Below are positions 46,153 to 54,786 of a stretch of 64,000 nt of DNA, piece by piece. The notes beneath the pieces are model-generated. The model was not told the DNA's origin, did no database searches, and worked only from the letters and a program-made list of their open reading frames with translations. Position 1 is the first letter of the stretch. Every line of letters begins with the position of its first letter. Origin of the DNA: Lentisphaera profundi (GTDB taxonomy: Bacteria; Verrucomicrobiota; Lentisphaeria; Lentisphaerales; Lentisphaeraceae); assembly GCF_028728065.1 (NCBI RefSeq), contig NZ_CP117811.1, positions 1,550,001 through 1,614,000 of the forward strand, read 5' to 3'. The position numbers and the translations under genes are program-made.

Positions 46153-47166
46153 CTATTTTAGATTATCCCAGTACCATTGAACGCAGTCTTTTATTCCTTG
46201 CTCAAAACCGATGATATCATCATACTTAAGTAGTGACTTAGCTTTGCTAATATCTGCCAAAGAGTCACGTATATCCCCTGCTCTCTCAGGTCCATAATTG
46301 ACTTCGACTTGTGCTATATCAGCATCAAATTTACTGAGCTCAGTTCTGAGAACATTAAAAAGTTCATTGAGGCTGGTGCTATCACCGCAAGCACAATTAA
46401 AGACCTGACCAAAAGAGGCTTCATCAGAACTGAGTGCCGCCAATTGATTGAGTTTTATAACATTATCTATATAGGTAAAATCTCGAGAAGTCCCTCCATC
46501 GCCATTAATTTGTGGTGACTGATGCTTAATCAAATGATCCACAAAGAGAGGTATCACTGCCGCATAAGCTCCATCAGGAGTTTGGCGACGACCATAGACA
46601 TTGAAGTAACGAAGACCCATAGTCTCTAAGCCATAGGTTTTATAATAGACATCGGCGTACAGTTCATTGACGTACTTTGTCACCGCATAAGGAGACAGTG
46701 GCTTGCCGATATTATCTTCTACTTTCGGTAAGTCTTTTGAATCTCCATAGGTCGATGAACTCGCTGCGTAAATAAAGCGTTTAATTTTGGCGTCCCTAGA
46801 TGCGGTGAGCATATTCAGGAAGCCCGTTATATTGACTGAATTCGTGAGAATGGGGTCATTGATGGAACGAGGAACTGAGCCTAAGGCTGCTTGATGAAAA
46901 ACGTAATCAATCCCTTCGCATGCAATTGCACAAACTTCTTGGTCGCGAATATCTCCACGAATGAGTTCGAAATTTTGATTGATGCTTTTTTGATCCGCAA
47001 AATTATAATGCTTTTCTAAATTACTTTCAAAACCGGTTGAGAAATCATCTAAAACACGAACAAGGTTGCCCTGCTCCAATAAGCTATCTACGAGGTTAGA
47101 ACCGATAAAACCAGCTCCACCCGTGATAAGTACCTTAGCATTATAAATGAGTCCGTACTTATTCAT
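46153..47166 (-). CDS. tviC: UDP-sugar 4-epimerase, TviC/WbpP type
   Basis: Extended short-chain dehydrogenase of 337 residues. The NAD-binding VLITGGAGFIGSNLVD and the catalytic SSSTYGDSK with SPYAVTKYVNELY (Tyr and Lys) are present. SSS...NxG-type residues and FFNVYG-like LRYFNVYGRRQ are typical of epimerases acting on N-acetylated UDP-sugars. Paired with the upstream dehydrogenase (their stop and start share one base), it should interconvert UDP-GlcNAc(A) and UDP-GalNAc(A). The product would be an acidic amino sugar for a surface polysaccharide. Confidence 0.9.
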   Translation of the reverse strand: MNKYGLIYNAKVLITGGAGFIGSNLVDSLLEQGNLVRVLDDFSTGFESNLEKHYNFADQKSINQNFELIRGDIRDQEVCAIACEGIDYVFHQAALGSVPRSINDPILTNSVNITGFLNMLTASRDAKIKRFIYAASSSTYGDSKDLPKVEDNIGKPLSPYAVTKYVNELYADVYYKTYGLETMGLRYFNVYGRRQTPDGAYAAVIPLFVDHLIKHQSPQINGDGGTSRDFTYIDNVIKLNQLAALSSDEASFGQVFNCACGDSTSLNELFNVLRTELSKFDADIAQVEVNYGPERAGDIRDSLADISKAKSLLKYDDIIGFEQGIKDCVQWYWDNLK

Positions 47167-48413
47167 TAAAGACGACCATCCACCTGTTTTTTATCTAGAG
47201 CATATTTTATGTCGTAAATCACACTGGTATCATGTGTTATTGTATTCAAGTCGAGTTCTTTAAACTCATCGTGACCAACAGTAAGTACCACCGCATCATA
47301 ATCGTTTTCTAATTGCTCAACTAAGTCAAAGCCATATTCATGCTTCACTTCATCTTTATTAGCCCATGGGTCGTAAACAACGACATTGCAGCCAAACTCC
47401 GCTAATTCATGGTACACTTGTACGGCACCAGAATTTCGCACATCAGGACAATTTTCCTTAAAGGTAATTCCTAAAACAAGTACTTTTGCATTGCATACGG
47501 CGTGAGCTTTTTTAATCATAAGTTTTACAACTTCTTGAGCCACAAAGTTTGCCATATTATCATTTAAACGGCGACCAGCTAAAATTATTTCTGGGTGATA
47601 GCCAAGTTCTTGGGCTTTATGCGTCAGGTAATAAGGGTCAACACTAATGCAGTGACCTCCGACTAAGCCTGGTCTAAAGGGTAAGAAATTCCATTTCGTT
47701 CCTGCCGCTTCTAAGACTTCTAGCGTATCAATCCCAATTCGGTTGAAAATTAAAGACAACTCATTCACTAAAGCAATATTGACATCTCTTTGGGTGTTCT
47801 CAATCACTTTTGCGGCTTCCGCAACTTTGATACTTGAGGCTTTATGGGTGCCCGCAACAATGATCATTTTATATAGATCATCAACTTTATCTGCAATTTC
47901 TGGCGTGGAGCCAGATGTGATTTTTAAAATATTAGGGAGACGATGTTTTTTATCACCTGGATTAATTCTCTCAGGTGAATAACCCGCAAAGAAATCCTTA
48001 TTAAATTTCAGTCCCGAAACGTCTTCTACAATGGGGATACAAACTTCTTCACTAGCACCAGGATAAACAGTTGATTCGTAAATAACCACTGCACCCTTTT
48101 CGATGACTTGACCGACAGTTTTTGAAGCACTCATCAAAGGTCCAAGATCAGGTTTTTTTGCTCTATCAATGGGTGTTGGCACGGTAACAATATAAAAGTC
48201 ACAACCCTTTAAATCATTAATTTCACTGGTGAAACTTACTTTTTCAGCTTCTTTGAACTCTTCATTCTCTACTTCAAAGGTACTATCATGACCTTTATTG
48301 AGTGCTGAAATACGTCCTTGATTTATATCAAAGCCAATAGTTTCTACTTTCTTACCAAATTCTACCGCCAGAGGAAGACCCACATAGCCCAGACCAATAA
48401 TCGCAATTTTCAT
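47166..48413 (-). CDS. tviB: UDP-N-acetylhexosamine 6-dehydrogenase, TviB/WbpO type
   Basis: Nucleotide-sugar dehydrogenase of 415 residues with the three family domains. The N-terminal NAD domain holds IAIIGLGYVGLPLAVEFG, the central domain FLPFRPGLVGGHCISVDPYY with the catalytic cysteine, and the C-terminal domain VLGITFKENCPDVRNSG. The sequence fits the UDP-GlcNAc/UDP-GalNAc dehydrogenase branch. The ORF also opens with a TTG at 48416, but the ATG at 48413 has AGGGA upstream. With the downstream epimerase it forms a two-gene UDP-GalNAcA module. No other polysaccharide genes are nearby. Confidence 0.93.
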   Translation of the reverse strand: MKIAIIGLGYVGLPLAVEFGKKVETIGFDINQGRISALNKGHDSTFEVENEEFKEAEKVSFTSEINDLKGCDFYIVTVPTPIDRAKKPDLGPLMSASKTVGQVIEKGAVVIYESTVYPGASEEVCIPIVEDVSGLKFNKDFFAGYSPERINPGDKKHRLPNILKITSGSTPEIADKVDDLYKMIIVAGTHKASSIKVAEAAKVIENTQRDVNIALVNELSLIFNRIGIDTLEVLEAAGTKWNFLPFRPGLVGGHCISVDPYYLTHKAQELGYHPEIILAGRRLNDNMANFVAQEVVKLMIKKAHAVCNAKVLVLGITFKENCPDVRNSGAVQVYHELAEFGCNVVVYDPWANKDEVKHEYGFDLVEQLENDYDAVVLTVGHDEFKELDLNTITHDTSVIYDIKYALDKKQVDGRL

Positions 48414-48544
48414 CAAAAATCCCTAGTTTTTACTCATTTCTCTTAATCTGACTCAAGCCTACAGATAATCAAAGTCATCACGTACAAAGCGAGGAGAGTT
48501 CCCACACTTTGTCGCAAATTAACTTTGTATTAAGTATAGCCAGA

Positions 48545-49348
48545 TCAACGCATGCAATCGTTAATCACATCTCGATCAAAATAATTGATGCTCATTCCGG
48601 CATCCACAACAATTGTTTGAGCATTAATTCCACTGGAACTAGGACTCAATAAAAACAAGGCTGTATTAGCGGCTTCTTTAGTAGTCAAAGCTTTTTTGCG
48701 CGGAATCACTTTTTCAGCAAATAAGTATGAATTAATATAATTTGGTATGCCTGCAGAAGCGGATGTTTTTAATAAAGAGGCGCCAATGGCATTAACGCGG
48801 ATATTCGTATCTGCACTCAATGATTTTGCCAAGAAAGCAACCGATGAATCAAGAGCGGCTTTCACCGGCCCCATGTAACCATAATTTTCCGACGCCATAC
48901 GCGTGGTGGAAATTGATACCGTCACAATAGCGGAATCTGGATTAAACTGCGGCTTCAAAGCTTTGGTCATTGCTATCAATGAGAAGCAAGAGATATCTAC
49001 GGCTTGCAGAAAATCTTTTCTTACTGTGGAATGAAAAGGCTGTAAGCCTTCTGAGTAATTCGCAAAGGCAATGGAATGTACAAAGCCATCTAGGCCATTG
49101 GGTGCTAGAGTTTTGATTGTTTCTGCAGCCGAATCAATTTGGTCTTGAAATTCAACATCACAAATAACGATTTGACGATCTTTTAAAAGACGTGCAGAGA
49201 GTTCTTCTTTACGTTTTTCAGAGCGAACAATATAAATAACTTGAGCTCCTTCGCTTTCCAAACCGGAGGCAATGCCCCATGCGACTGATTTTTTATTTGC
49301 TACGCCAAGTACGACAAAAGTTTTTTCTTCGAGATTTAAAAACGACAT
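48545..49348 (-). CDS. fabI: Enoyl-[acyl-carrier-protein] reductase FabI
   Basis: NADH-dependent enoyl-ACP reductase of fatty acid synthesis, 267 residues. [20 protein letters not shown] is the FabI-type nucleotide-binding start. The active-site tyrosine and lysine (Y-x6-K) lie in [16 protein letters not shown]. The C-terminal part holds [16 protein letters not shown] and [18 protein letters not shown]. It lies 1 bp after the tcdA stop, so the two are co-transcribed. Confidence 0.93.
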   Translation of the reverse strand: MSFLNLEEKTFVVLGVANKKSVAWGIASGLESEGAQVIYIVRSEKRKEELSARLLKDRQIVICDVEFQDQIDSAAETIKTLAPNGLDGFVHSIAFANYSEGLQPFHSTVRKDFLQAVDISCFSLIAMTKALKPQFNPDSAIVTVSISTTRMASENYGYMGPVKAALDSSVAFLAKSLSADTNIRVNAIGASLLKTSASAGIPNYINSYLFAEKVIPRKKALTTKEAANTALFLLSPSSSGINAQTIVVDAGMSINYFDRDVINDCMR

Positions 49349-49349
49349 C

Positions 49350-50132
49350 CTAGCTACCCTTTACTTTATTTAAAATTCCTGCGACTGCACGTTCTGCCAT
49401 TATAAAACCAATAACTCCCGTCATAAAAGTTGCTGTTCCGTAGCCAGTACGACAATCTAAATTACGTGAATCGCCCTCTCCAACTTCACAGTTCTCAGGT
49501 AAAACGGGGACTTCCTGAGTATAGACAACTTCCACTTTAAACTTCTTGCCTTCATAGCGAGTAAAACCATAATCAGCTCGAAGCTTCTTTCTAACACGCG
49601 CAATTAAGGCATCATATTTAGTTCGAGATAGATCTTCCACCTCAATTCGAGAGGGATCTAAACGTCCTCCGGCAGAACCCGAAACGACCATGCCAATACC
49701 ACGATCTCTACATTCAGCTATTAAATGACATTTTGGTCCGAGACTATCGATCGCATCTACCACAAAATCGAAGTCATGAGTAAAAATCTCGTTCGCATTT
49801 TCTGCTGTATAAAAATCCCGCACTGCATGAACTTGGCATTCTGGATTAATGAGCGCAATGCGTTCTTTCAAAATCTCTACTTTGGCACGACCCGCCATGC
49901 CCGTCATTGCTTGAATTTGGCGATTCGAGTTAGAGAAGCAAACATCATCCCAATCAACTAAAGTTAATTGCCCTATGCCCGCGCGTGCTAAAGCTTCTAC
50001 TGCCCAGCAACCAACGCCGCCAACGCCAACAACTAAAATATGCGCCTTTCGCAAAACTTCAGCATTCGTTTTTCCGTATAAACGCTGAATACCGCTAAAA
50101 CGATGCTCAAATGAACCTATTTCAAGTTCCAT
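49350..50132 (-). CDS. tcdA: tRNA threonylcarbamoyladenosine dehydratase TcdA
   Basis: ThiF/E1-like ATP-dependent enzyme that forms cyclic t6A at position 37 of ANN-decoding tRNAs. Features: [11 protein letters not shown] start, ATP-binding [34 protein letters not shown], and [15 protein letters not shown]. Its 260 residues are of normal length. The frame opens with a TTG at 50144, but that codon overlaps the GGAAG that serves as the ribosome-binding site for the ATG at 50132, which is preferred. It is followed directly by fabI. Confidence 0.93.
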   Translation of the reverse strand: MELEIGSFEHRFSGIQRLYGKTNAEVLRKAHILVVGVGGVGCWAVEALARAGIGQLTLVDWDDVCFSNSNRQIQAMTGMAGRAKVEILKERIALINPECQVHAVRDFYTAENANEIFTHDFDFVVDAIDSLGPKCHLIAECRDRGIGMVVSGSAGGRLDPSRIEVEDLSRTKYDALIARVRKKLRADYGFTRYEGKKFKVEVVYTQEVPVLPENCEVGEGDSRNLDCRTGYGTATFMTGVIGFIMAERAVAGILNKVKGS

Positions 50133-50231
50133 AAAGTCTTCCAATTAAATAATTTTTGTGCACTAATCGTACTGTGCAATAATGCCGACAAAATAAGCTC
50201 TATTCCAAAAGTTCCAAACTCATCTAGACAC

Positions 50232-50262
50232 AAAAAAAGTGCTCATTAAATGAGCACTTTTT
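50232..50262. terminator. Rho-independent terminator
   Basis: AAAAAGTGCTCATT / ATGAGCACTTTTT hairpin just after the thioredoxin gene on the minus strand. Confidence 0.88.
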
Positions 50263-50281
50263 GAAAAAATTCTTTATTTGA

Positions 50282-50668
50282 CTATTTCATGGCTGCTTCA
50301 ATATCTTTACCTATACTTTTAGCATCACGCCCTTCGACAACTTTCACAAGTTTGCCATCCTTGAAGAGCAGTACATGAGGGATGTATTGAATATTGTACT
50401 GCTTGGAAATTTTGGGTGCTTTATCTACATCAACTTTCACAATTTTAGCTTTGCCTTTATACGTTTCAGCGAGTTTATGAATTTCTGGACTTAGCTGTTT
50501 ACAAGGACCGCACCACGTAGCGTGGAAATCGACTAAAACTATTCCTTTCTGTTGGATTACATTTTCTTTGAAATCTTTATCAGTAAGATCGACAACGTTT
50601 TTATCGGCAGCACTTAAATTAAGTGTCATTAAAAGTACTGATGTGAGTAAAATTGCTTTGAGTTTCAT
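50282..50668 (-). CDS. Exported thioredoxin
   Basis: Thioredoxin-fold protein with an N-terminal signal peptide (LKAILLTSVLLMTLNLSAA) and the active site WCGPC in VDFHATWCGPCKQL. The cis-proline segment YIPHVLLFKDGK is present. Export would place it in the periplasm, where it may reduce proteins or support cytochrome maturation. This is plausible given the many exported heme-motif proteins in the window. The ORF opens at 50677, but the ATG at 50668 is better spaced from AGGG. It is monocistronic with a strong terminator. Confidence 0.93.
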   Translation of the reverse strand: MKLKAILLTSVLLMTLNLSAADKNVVDLTDKDFKENVIQQKGIVLVDFHATWCGPCKQLSPEIHKLAETYKGKAKIVKVDVDKAPKISKQYNIQYIPHVLLFKDGKLVKVVEGRDAKSIGKDIEAAMK

Positions 50669-50841
50669 CTTTATCATCCCTAGTTAAGTTTTTGTATGTC
50701 TTGCTATTACTAATTCTAAATTTTGATGGATTCATTACATACATTCACAAAAAAAAGTTTATTTATTTTATTGGGCTCATAACATTTTAATAAAACTAGT
50801 GCTTAAGTATGGCTCTTAATTCATTAAGCCTAGGATTTTTC

Positions 50842-51888
50842 ATGGACATTCGCATTGGCATCATTGGCGCTGGAGAAAATACTCGCCTGAAGCATATCCC
50901 CCTCTTACAAAAAATTGAGGGAGTACAAATTGTCGCCATTTCCAACCGCAGTATGGCATCGGCTCAAAAAGTCTGCGATCAATTTAATATTGCGAATGCT
51001 TATGACGATTGGCAGAAAATCATACATGATCCCACTATTGATGCTGTCCTTATTGGCACCTGGCCCAATATGCACAAGCTACTCACCTGCGAAGCATTAA
51101 AAGCCGGTAAGCATGTTCTTTGCGAAGCACGCATGGCAAGAGACTTGGCCGAAGCTCGTGAGATGCTTGATGAATCGCATTTGCGACCATCGCAAATAGC
51201 TCAAATTGTGCCTGCTCCTTTCACCCTCAAATATGATACTGAAATCATTAAACTCATTGGTAACAACTTCTTTGGAGATATTTTAGCCGTCAATGGGCGC
51301 TTTAATTTTAATACTTTCTTGGATGCAGATGCTCCCATGCATTGGCGAGAAAACCGCGATATCTCTGGAAACAATATTATGCTCATGGGCATACTTTACG
51401 AAAGTATGTCGCGCTGGCTAGGTCCCGCCAAATCTGTCATTGCTTCGGGTAAAATATTTAGTAGCTTAAAAGATTACAATGGCAAAGCTCGCCCCGTAGA
51501 TATTCCCGAACATCTTAATATTCTTGCCCAAGTCGACAATGGTGTGGAAGCTCATCTGCAGTTTTCTTCCGTCACTGCACTTGAGGACTGTCCTCAGTCG
51601 ATTTGGATTTTTGGATCAAATGGCACGGCTCATTTAGATTTGAAAAATGATCAATTACTCCTAGGCAAGAAAGGTGATACCGAACTTCAGCTACATAATT
51701 TTACTCCACCTGCCGATGCCATATGGCGTGTAGAAGAAGAATTCATCAATGCCATACGCGGTACAGAAAAAATTAATTTAACCGATTTCGATACCGCTTT
51801 TCAATACATGAAATTTACCGAAGCCGTGACTCTTAGTCTTCAAGAAGACAAACGCATTCACTTATCAAATTTAGGAACTCTATTATGA
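50842..51888 (+). CDS. Gfo/Idh/MocA family oxidoreductase
   Basis: NAD(P)-dependent sugar-type oxidoreductase of 348 residues. The Rossmann start IRIGIIGAGENTRLKHIPLL and the family block AGKHVLCEARMARDLAEAREM (a variant of the usual EKP) are present, followed by the alpha/beta domain. AGGA lies 7 nt before the ATG at 50842. An upstream in-frame ATG at 50809 has no such site. It is the first gene of a plus-strand trio: its stop overlaps the D-hydroxyacid dehydrogenase start (ATGA). The substrate is unknown. Confidence 0.88.
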   Translation: MDIRIGIIGAGENTRLKHIPLLQKIEGVQIVAISNRSMASAQKVCDQFNIANAYDDWQKIIHDPTIDAVLIGTWPNMHKLLTCEALKAGKHVLCEARMARDLAEAREMLDESHLRPSQIAQIVPAPFTLKYDTEIIKLIGNNFFGDILAVNGRFNFNTFLDADAPMHWRENRDISGNNIMLMGILYESMSRWLGPAKSVIASGKIFSSLKDYNGKARPVDIPEHLNILAQVDNGVEAHLQFSSVTALEDCPQSIWIFGSNGTAHLDLKNDQLLLGKKGDTELQLHNFTPPADAIWRVEEEFINAIRGTEKINLTDFDTAFQYMKFTEAVTLSLQEDKRIHLSNLGTLL

Positions 51889-52832
51889 AAACACTTATTC
51901 TCGACGCTTACACAGCCAACCCCGGCGATCTGAATTGGAACGCCATTGAAAAAATCACTGAGCTCCAAATTCATGCACGAACTACTCCTAGTGAGCTCAT
52001 AGCCAGAGCGAAAGATGCCGAAGCCTTGCTCACTAACAAAGTTATCATCTCTGCCGAAGACATGGCGCTTTTACCAAGTTTAAAATATATTGGTGTGCTT
52101 GCGACTGGTACCAATGTCGTCGATTTAAAAGCTGCCGCCGCACAAGGCATCACGGTAACAAATATCCCTGCTTACTCCACTCCCTTTGTCGCTCAGCATA
52201 CAATTGCCCTTATACTCAATATTTTTAATAAAGTCGCTGAGCATTCCGAATCCGCTAAAAGTGGCGCATGGGCAAACTGCCAAGATTTTTCATATACCCA
52301 CGGAAGCCTCCATGAGTTACAAGAAAAAACCCTCGGCATTATTGGCCTCGGTGCAATTGGACAAAAGGTTGCGAACATCGCAAAAGCATTGGGCATGAAT
52401 ATTGTCGCCCTCGAATCTGCGAGACCTGCAAAAGATTCGACCCCACGTTTAACGCATGATGATTTCTTTTCTCAAAGCGATATCATTAGCCTTCATTGTC
52501 CTTTAAGTCCTGAAAGCCAAGAGATTATCAATTCCAAATCCCTTAATCTCATGAAAACTACTGCCGTGATTATCAATACCGGTCGTGGACCACTCATCAA
52601 TGAAGCTGATTTAGCTGATGCACTCAACAAGGGTCAAATTGCCGCCGCTGGCTTAGATGTACTAAGTGCTGAACCCCCTGCAGCAGACAATCCCCTACTC
52701 TCAGCCAAAAACTGTGCTATTACCCCACATATTGCTTGGGCTGCACAAGAGTGTCGTGATAGGCTCATTCAAATTGCCGCAGATAACATCCAGGCTTTTA
52801 TTGATGGTACAGTTTATAACAAAGTAAATTAA
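51885..52832 (+). CDS. D-2-hydroxyacid dehydrogenase (glycerate dehydrogenase-like)
   Basis: NAD-dependent D-2-hydroxyacid dehydrogenase of 315 residues. NAD-binding LGIIGLGAIGQKVANIAKALGMN, the arginine-containing INTGRGPLINEADLADAL, and the acid/base pair near LDVLSAEPPAADNPLL and NCAITPHIAWAA (catalytic His) are present. It resembles glycerate dehydrogenase HprA. Translational coupling with the upstream oxidoreductase suggests a shared catabolic route for a sugar or sugar-acid, controlled by the IclR regulator downstream (inference). Confidence 0.93.
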   Translation: MKTLILDAYTANPGDLNWNAIEKITELQIHARTTPSELIARAKDAEALLTNKVIISAEDMALLPSLKYIGVLATGTNVVDLKAAAAQGITVTNIPAYSTPFVAQHTIALILNIFNKVAEHSESAKSGAWANCQDFSYTHGSLHELQEKTLGIIGLGAIGQKVANIAKALGMNIVALESARPAKDSTPRLTHDDFFSQSDIISLHCPLSPESQEIINSKSLNLMKTTAVIINTGRGPLINEADLADALNKGQIAAAGLDVLSAEPPAADNPLLSAKNCAITPHIAWAAQECRDRLIQIAADNIQAFIDGTVYNKVN

Positions 52833-52893
52833 ACTATTTCTATATATCAATCTCTGTGCTATATTTCAAACAATAGTCAATTAGGAATTATTT

Positions 52894-53673
52894 ATGTCAT
52901 CTGAAAAAGAAACTAAAAGCTCGTATATCATCCCCAACCTTGATCGAGCTTTGCGCGTCATGGAATTATTAGCTGACAATCCTAAGGGGCTGACCATGTC
53001 GGAAATTTCTGACGCCCTAAAAATCCCAAAAAACTCCGCCTTCCGCATCACTGCAACCATGGATCATCGTGGATTTTTAGAGCGTGACCCCTTGAGCAAA
53101 GCTTATATCCTGACCAATAAGATGACGAATATTTCACACTCAACCCTTGCTGAAAAAAGCTTAGTAGAAAATGCTTGGCCAAGTATGTTACAGCTTCGTG
53201 ACGAAACCTTAGAGACCATTCTTTTCGGGACTTTAGTTGATACAAAAGGTGTGGTACTTGAGCAAGCTCCTGCTCATCACGGTTTTAAGTTCACGGTTGA
53301 TATTGGAACTCAGTTTGGCCTCCATACTGCTGCACCGGGAAAAGCCATGCTAGCTCACATGAGTGAAAGAGAACAGGATCGCTTCATCCAAGCGATGTCT
53401 TTTGAAAAGTATACAAAGAATACGATCACAAATGCCGATGATTTTCGTACAGAATTAGCCAAAGCTAAAATCCAAGGCTATGGAGTGGACTGCGATGAAG
53501 AACGCGAGGGAATGCGCTGTGTGGCAGCCCCCGTTTTTAACTCCAAGCGTCAGCCGATTGCGGCAATATGGCTTACGGGTCCTTCGAGTAGGATTCCTAT
53601 AAAGAACTTCCCTAAACTCGGACAAGCCTGTATTGATGCTGCCACTGAGATATCTAAAAAACTCGGCGCTTAA
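52894..53673 (+). CDS. IclR family transcriptional regulator
   Basis: IclR-type regulator of 259 residues. The N-terminal winged helix (residues 15-75: RALRVMELLADNPKGLTMSE and ISDALKIPKNSAFRI) is followed by the effector domain with FKFTVDIGTQFGLHTAAPGKAM, YGVDCDEEREGMRCVAAPVF and an RQPIAAIWLTGPSSRI segment. It lies 61 bp downstream of the dehydrogenase on the same strand and probably regulates the two upstream genes and perhaps the facing Gfo/Idh/MocA gene. Confidence 0.94.
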   Translation: MSSEKETKSSYIIPNLDRALRVMELLADNPKGLTMSEISDALKIPKNSAFRITATMDHRGFLERDPLSKAYILTNKMTNISHSTLAEKSLVENAWPSMLQLRDETLETILFGTLVDTKGVVLEQAPAHHGFKFTVDIGTQFGLHTAAPGKAMLAHMSEREQDRFIQAMSFEKYTKNTITNADDFRTELAKAKIQGYGVDCDEEREGMRCVAAPVFNSKRQPIAAIWLTGPSSRIPIKNFPKLGQACIDAATEISKKLGA

Positions 53674-53678
53674 AGCAT

Positions 53679-54656
53679 TTACATCTTCGTCTTATAATCG
53701 ACGCCCATTTTTTCGCGAAGATCATCCATGACTTGCATCATCCCTTGCGTCCATTGAAAAGAATTTACTGAGCTCTCTTTAAGCCCATGTTCGATACATT
53801 GATTCACTTCTTCAATCTGTAAACGGTAATCACTGCCTTCATAGGGAGTATGAAAACTTGTCTCTTTACCATTTTTTAAAGTGATTGATTGTAGCGTCCA
53901 GCAATTCGCATGAATAATGATTTGTCCTTCTTCACCAGTAATGACCGCTTTGCTATCACCCTCTTGAACAATACTAGAAAACATTTCAGCCTTTACGCCA
54001 TTAACAAATTCTAAGTTATAATAACTCGTTGCGTCGACGCCTTTATCAGTTAAATCCGCTCTTGCAGAGGACTTAAGCGGAAAACCAAAAAAACTACAGG
54101 CTAAAGTCACTGGGTATATGCCCACATCTAGCAAAGCTCCACCACCTAAACTGGGCTCAAATAGACGTGGTTTTTGCTCTGGACTAGAACTAAAGCAAAA
54201 GTTTGCCGTAAAGGTTTTTATAGTACCGATAGCATTGCTTGCTAAAAGCTCTTTTACTTTCTTCATGCCTGGAAGAAAGCGACTCCACATGGCTTCCATC
54301 AGAAAGACATTATTTTTTTTCGCACAATTCATCATCTGACTTGCTTCATCAGCATCTAAAGCAAAAGGCTTTTCACACAAAACATGCTTACCATGCTTCA
54401 TGGCAATCATACTATGTTCACAGTGAAAACTATGTGGTGTAGCAATATAGATAATGTCGAGTTTATCATCGGCACAGAGTTCTTCGTAAGAATCATAAGA
54501 CTTACTTGCACCAAAACGTTTTGCGAAATCCGCAGCTTTATCTAAACTTCTTGAACCGATTGCATAAAGTTCTCCATTTTCACTTTGCAGGATTGCCTCA
54601 GCAACTTTCTCTGCAATTCGTCCGGGACCAAGAATCCCCCATTTTAATGTTTTCAT
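53679..54656 (-). CDS. Gfo/Idh/MocA family oxidoreductase, dihydrodiol-dehydrogenase-like
   Basis: NAD(P)-dependent oxidoreductase of 325 residues. LKWGILGPGRIAEKVAEAIL opens the Rossmann fold, HGKHVLCEKPFALDADEA carries the family EKP motif, and GALLDVGIYPVTLACSFFG carries the catalytic-region signature of the dimeric dihydrodiol dehydrogenase / glucose-fructose oxidoreductase-like branch. It is convergent with the IclR gene (6-bp gap) and divergent from the 1364-residue cytochrome protein. Confidence 0.92.
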   Translation of the reverse strand: MKTLKWGILGPGRIAEKVAEAILQSENGELYAIGSRSLDKAADFAKRFGASKSYDSYEELCADDKLDIIYIATPHSFHCEHSMIAMKHGKHVLCEKPFALDADEASQMMNCAKKNNVFLMEAMWSRFLPGMKKVKELLASNAIGTIKTFTANFCFSSSPEQKPRLFEPSLGGGALLDVGIYPVTLACSFFGFPLKSSARADLTDKGVDATSYYNLEFVNGVKAEMFSSIVQEGDSKAVITGEEGQIIIHANCWTLQSITLKNGKETSFHTPYEGSDYRLQIEEVNQCIEHGLKESSVNSFQWTQGMMQVMDDLREKMGVDYKTKM

Positions 54657-54786
54657 ATTTAAAACCTATATTTTGATATTTAAAACTTTATCTATATCTT
54701 AAAAAATAAGTTTGATTTTTCAAATTACTAGTACTATAATTATCTAACTTTTAATATTTGAACAAAATTTAAGGAGATGTCTAAGC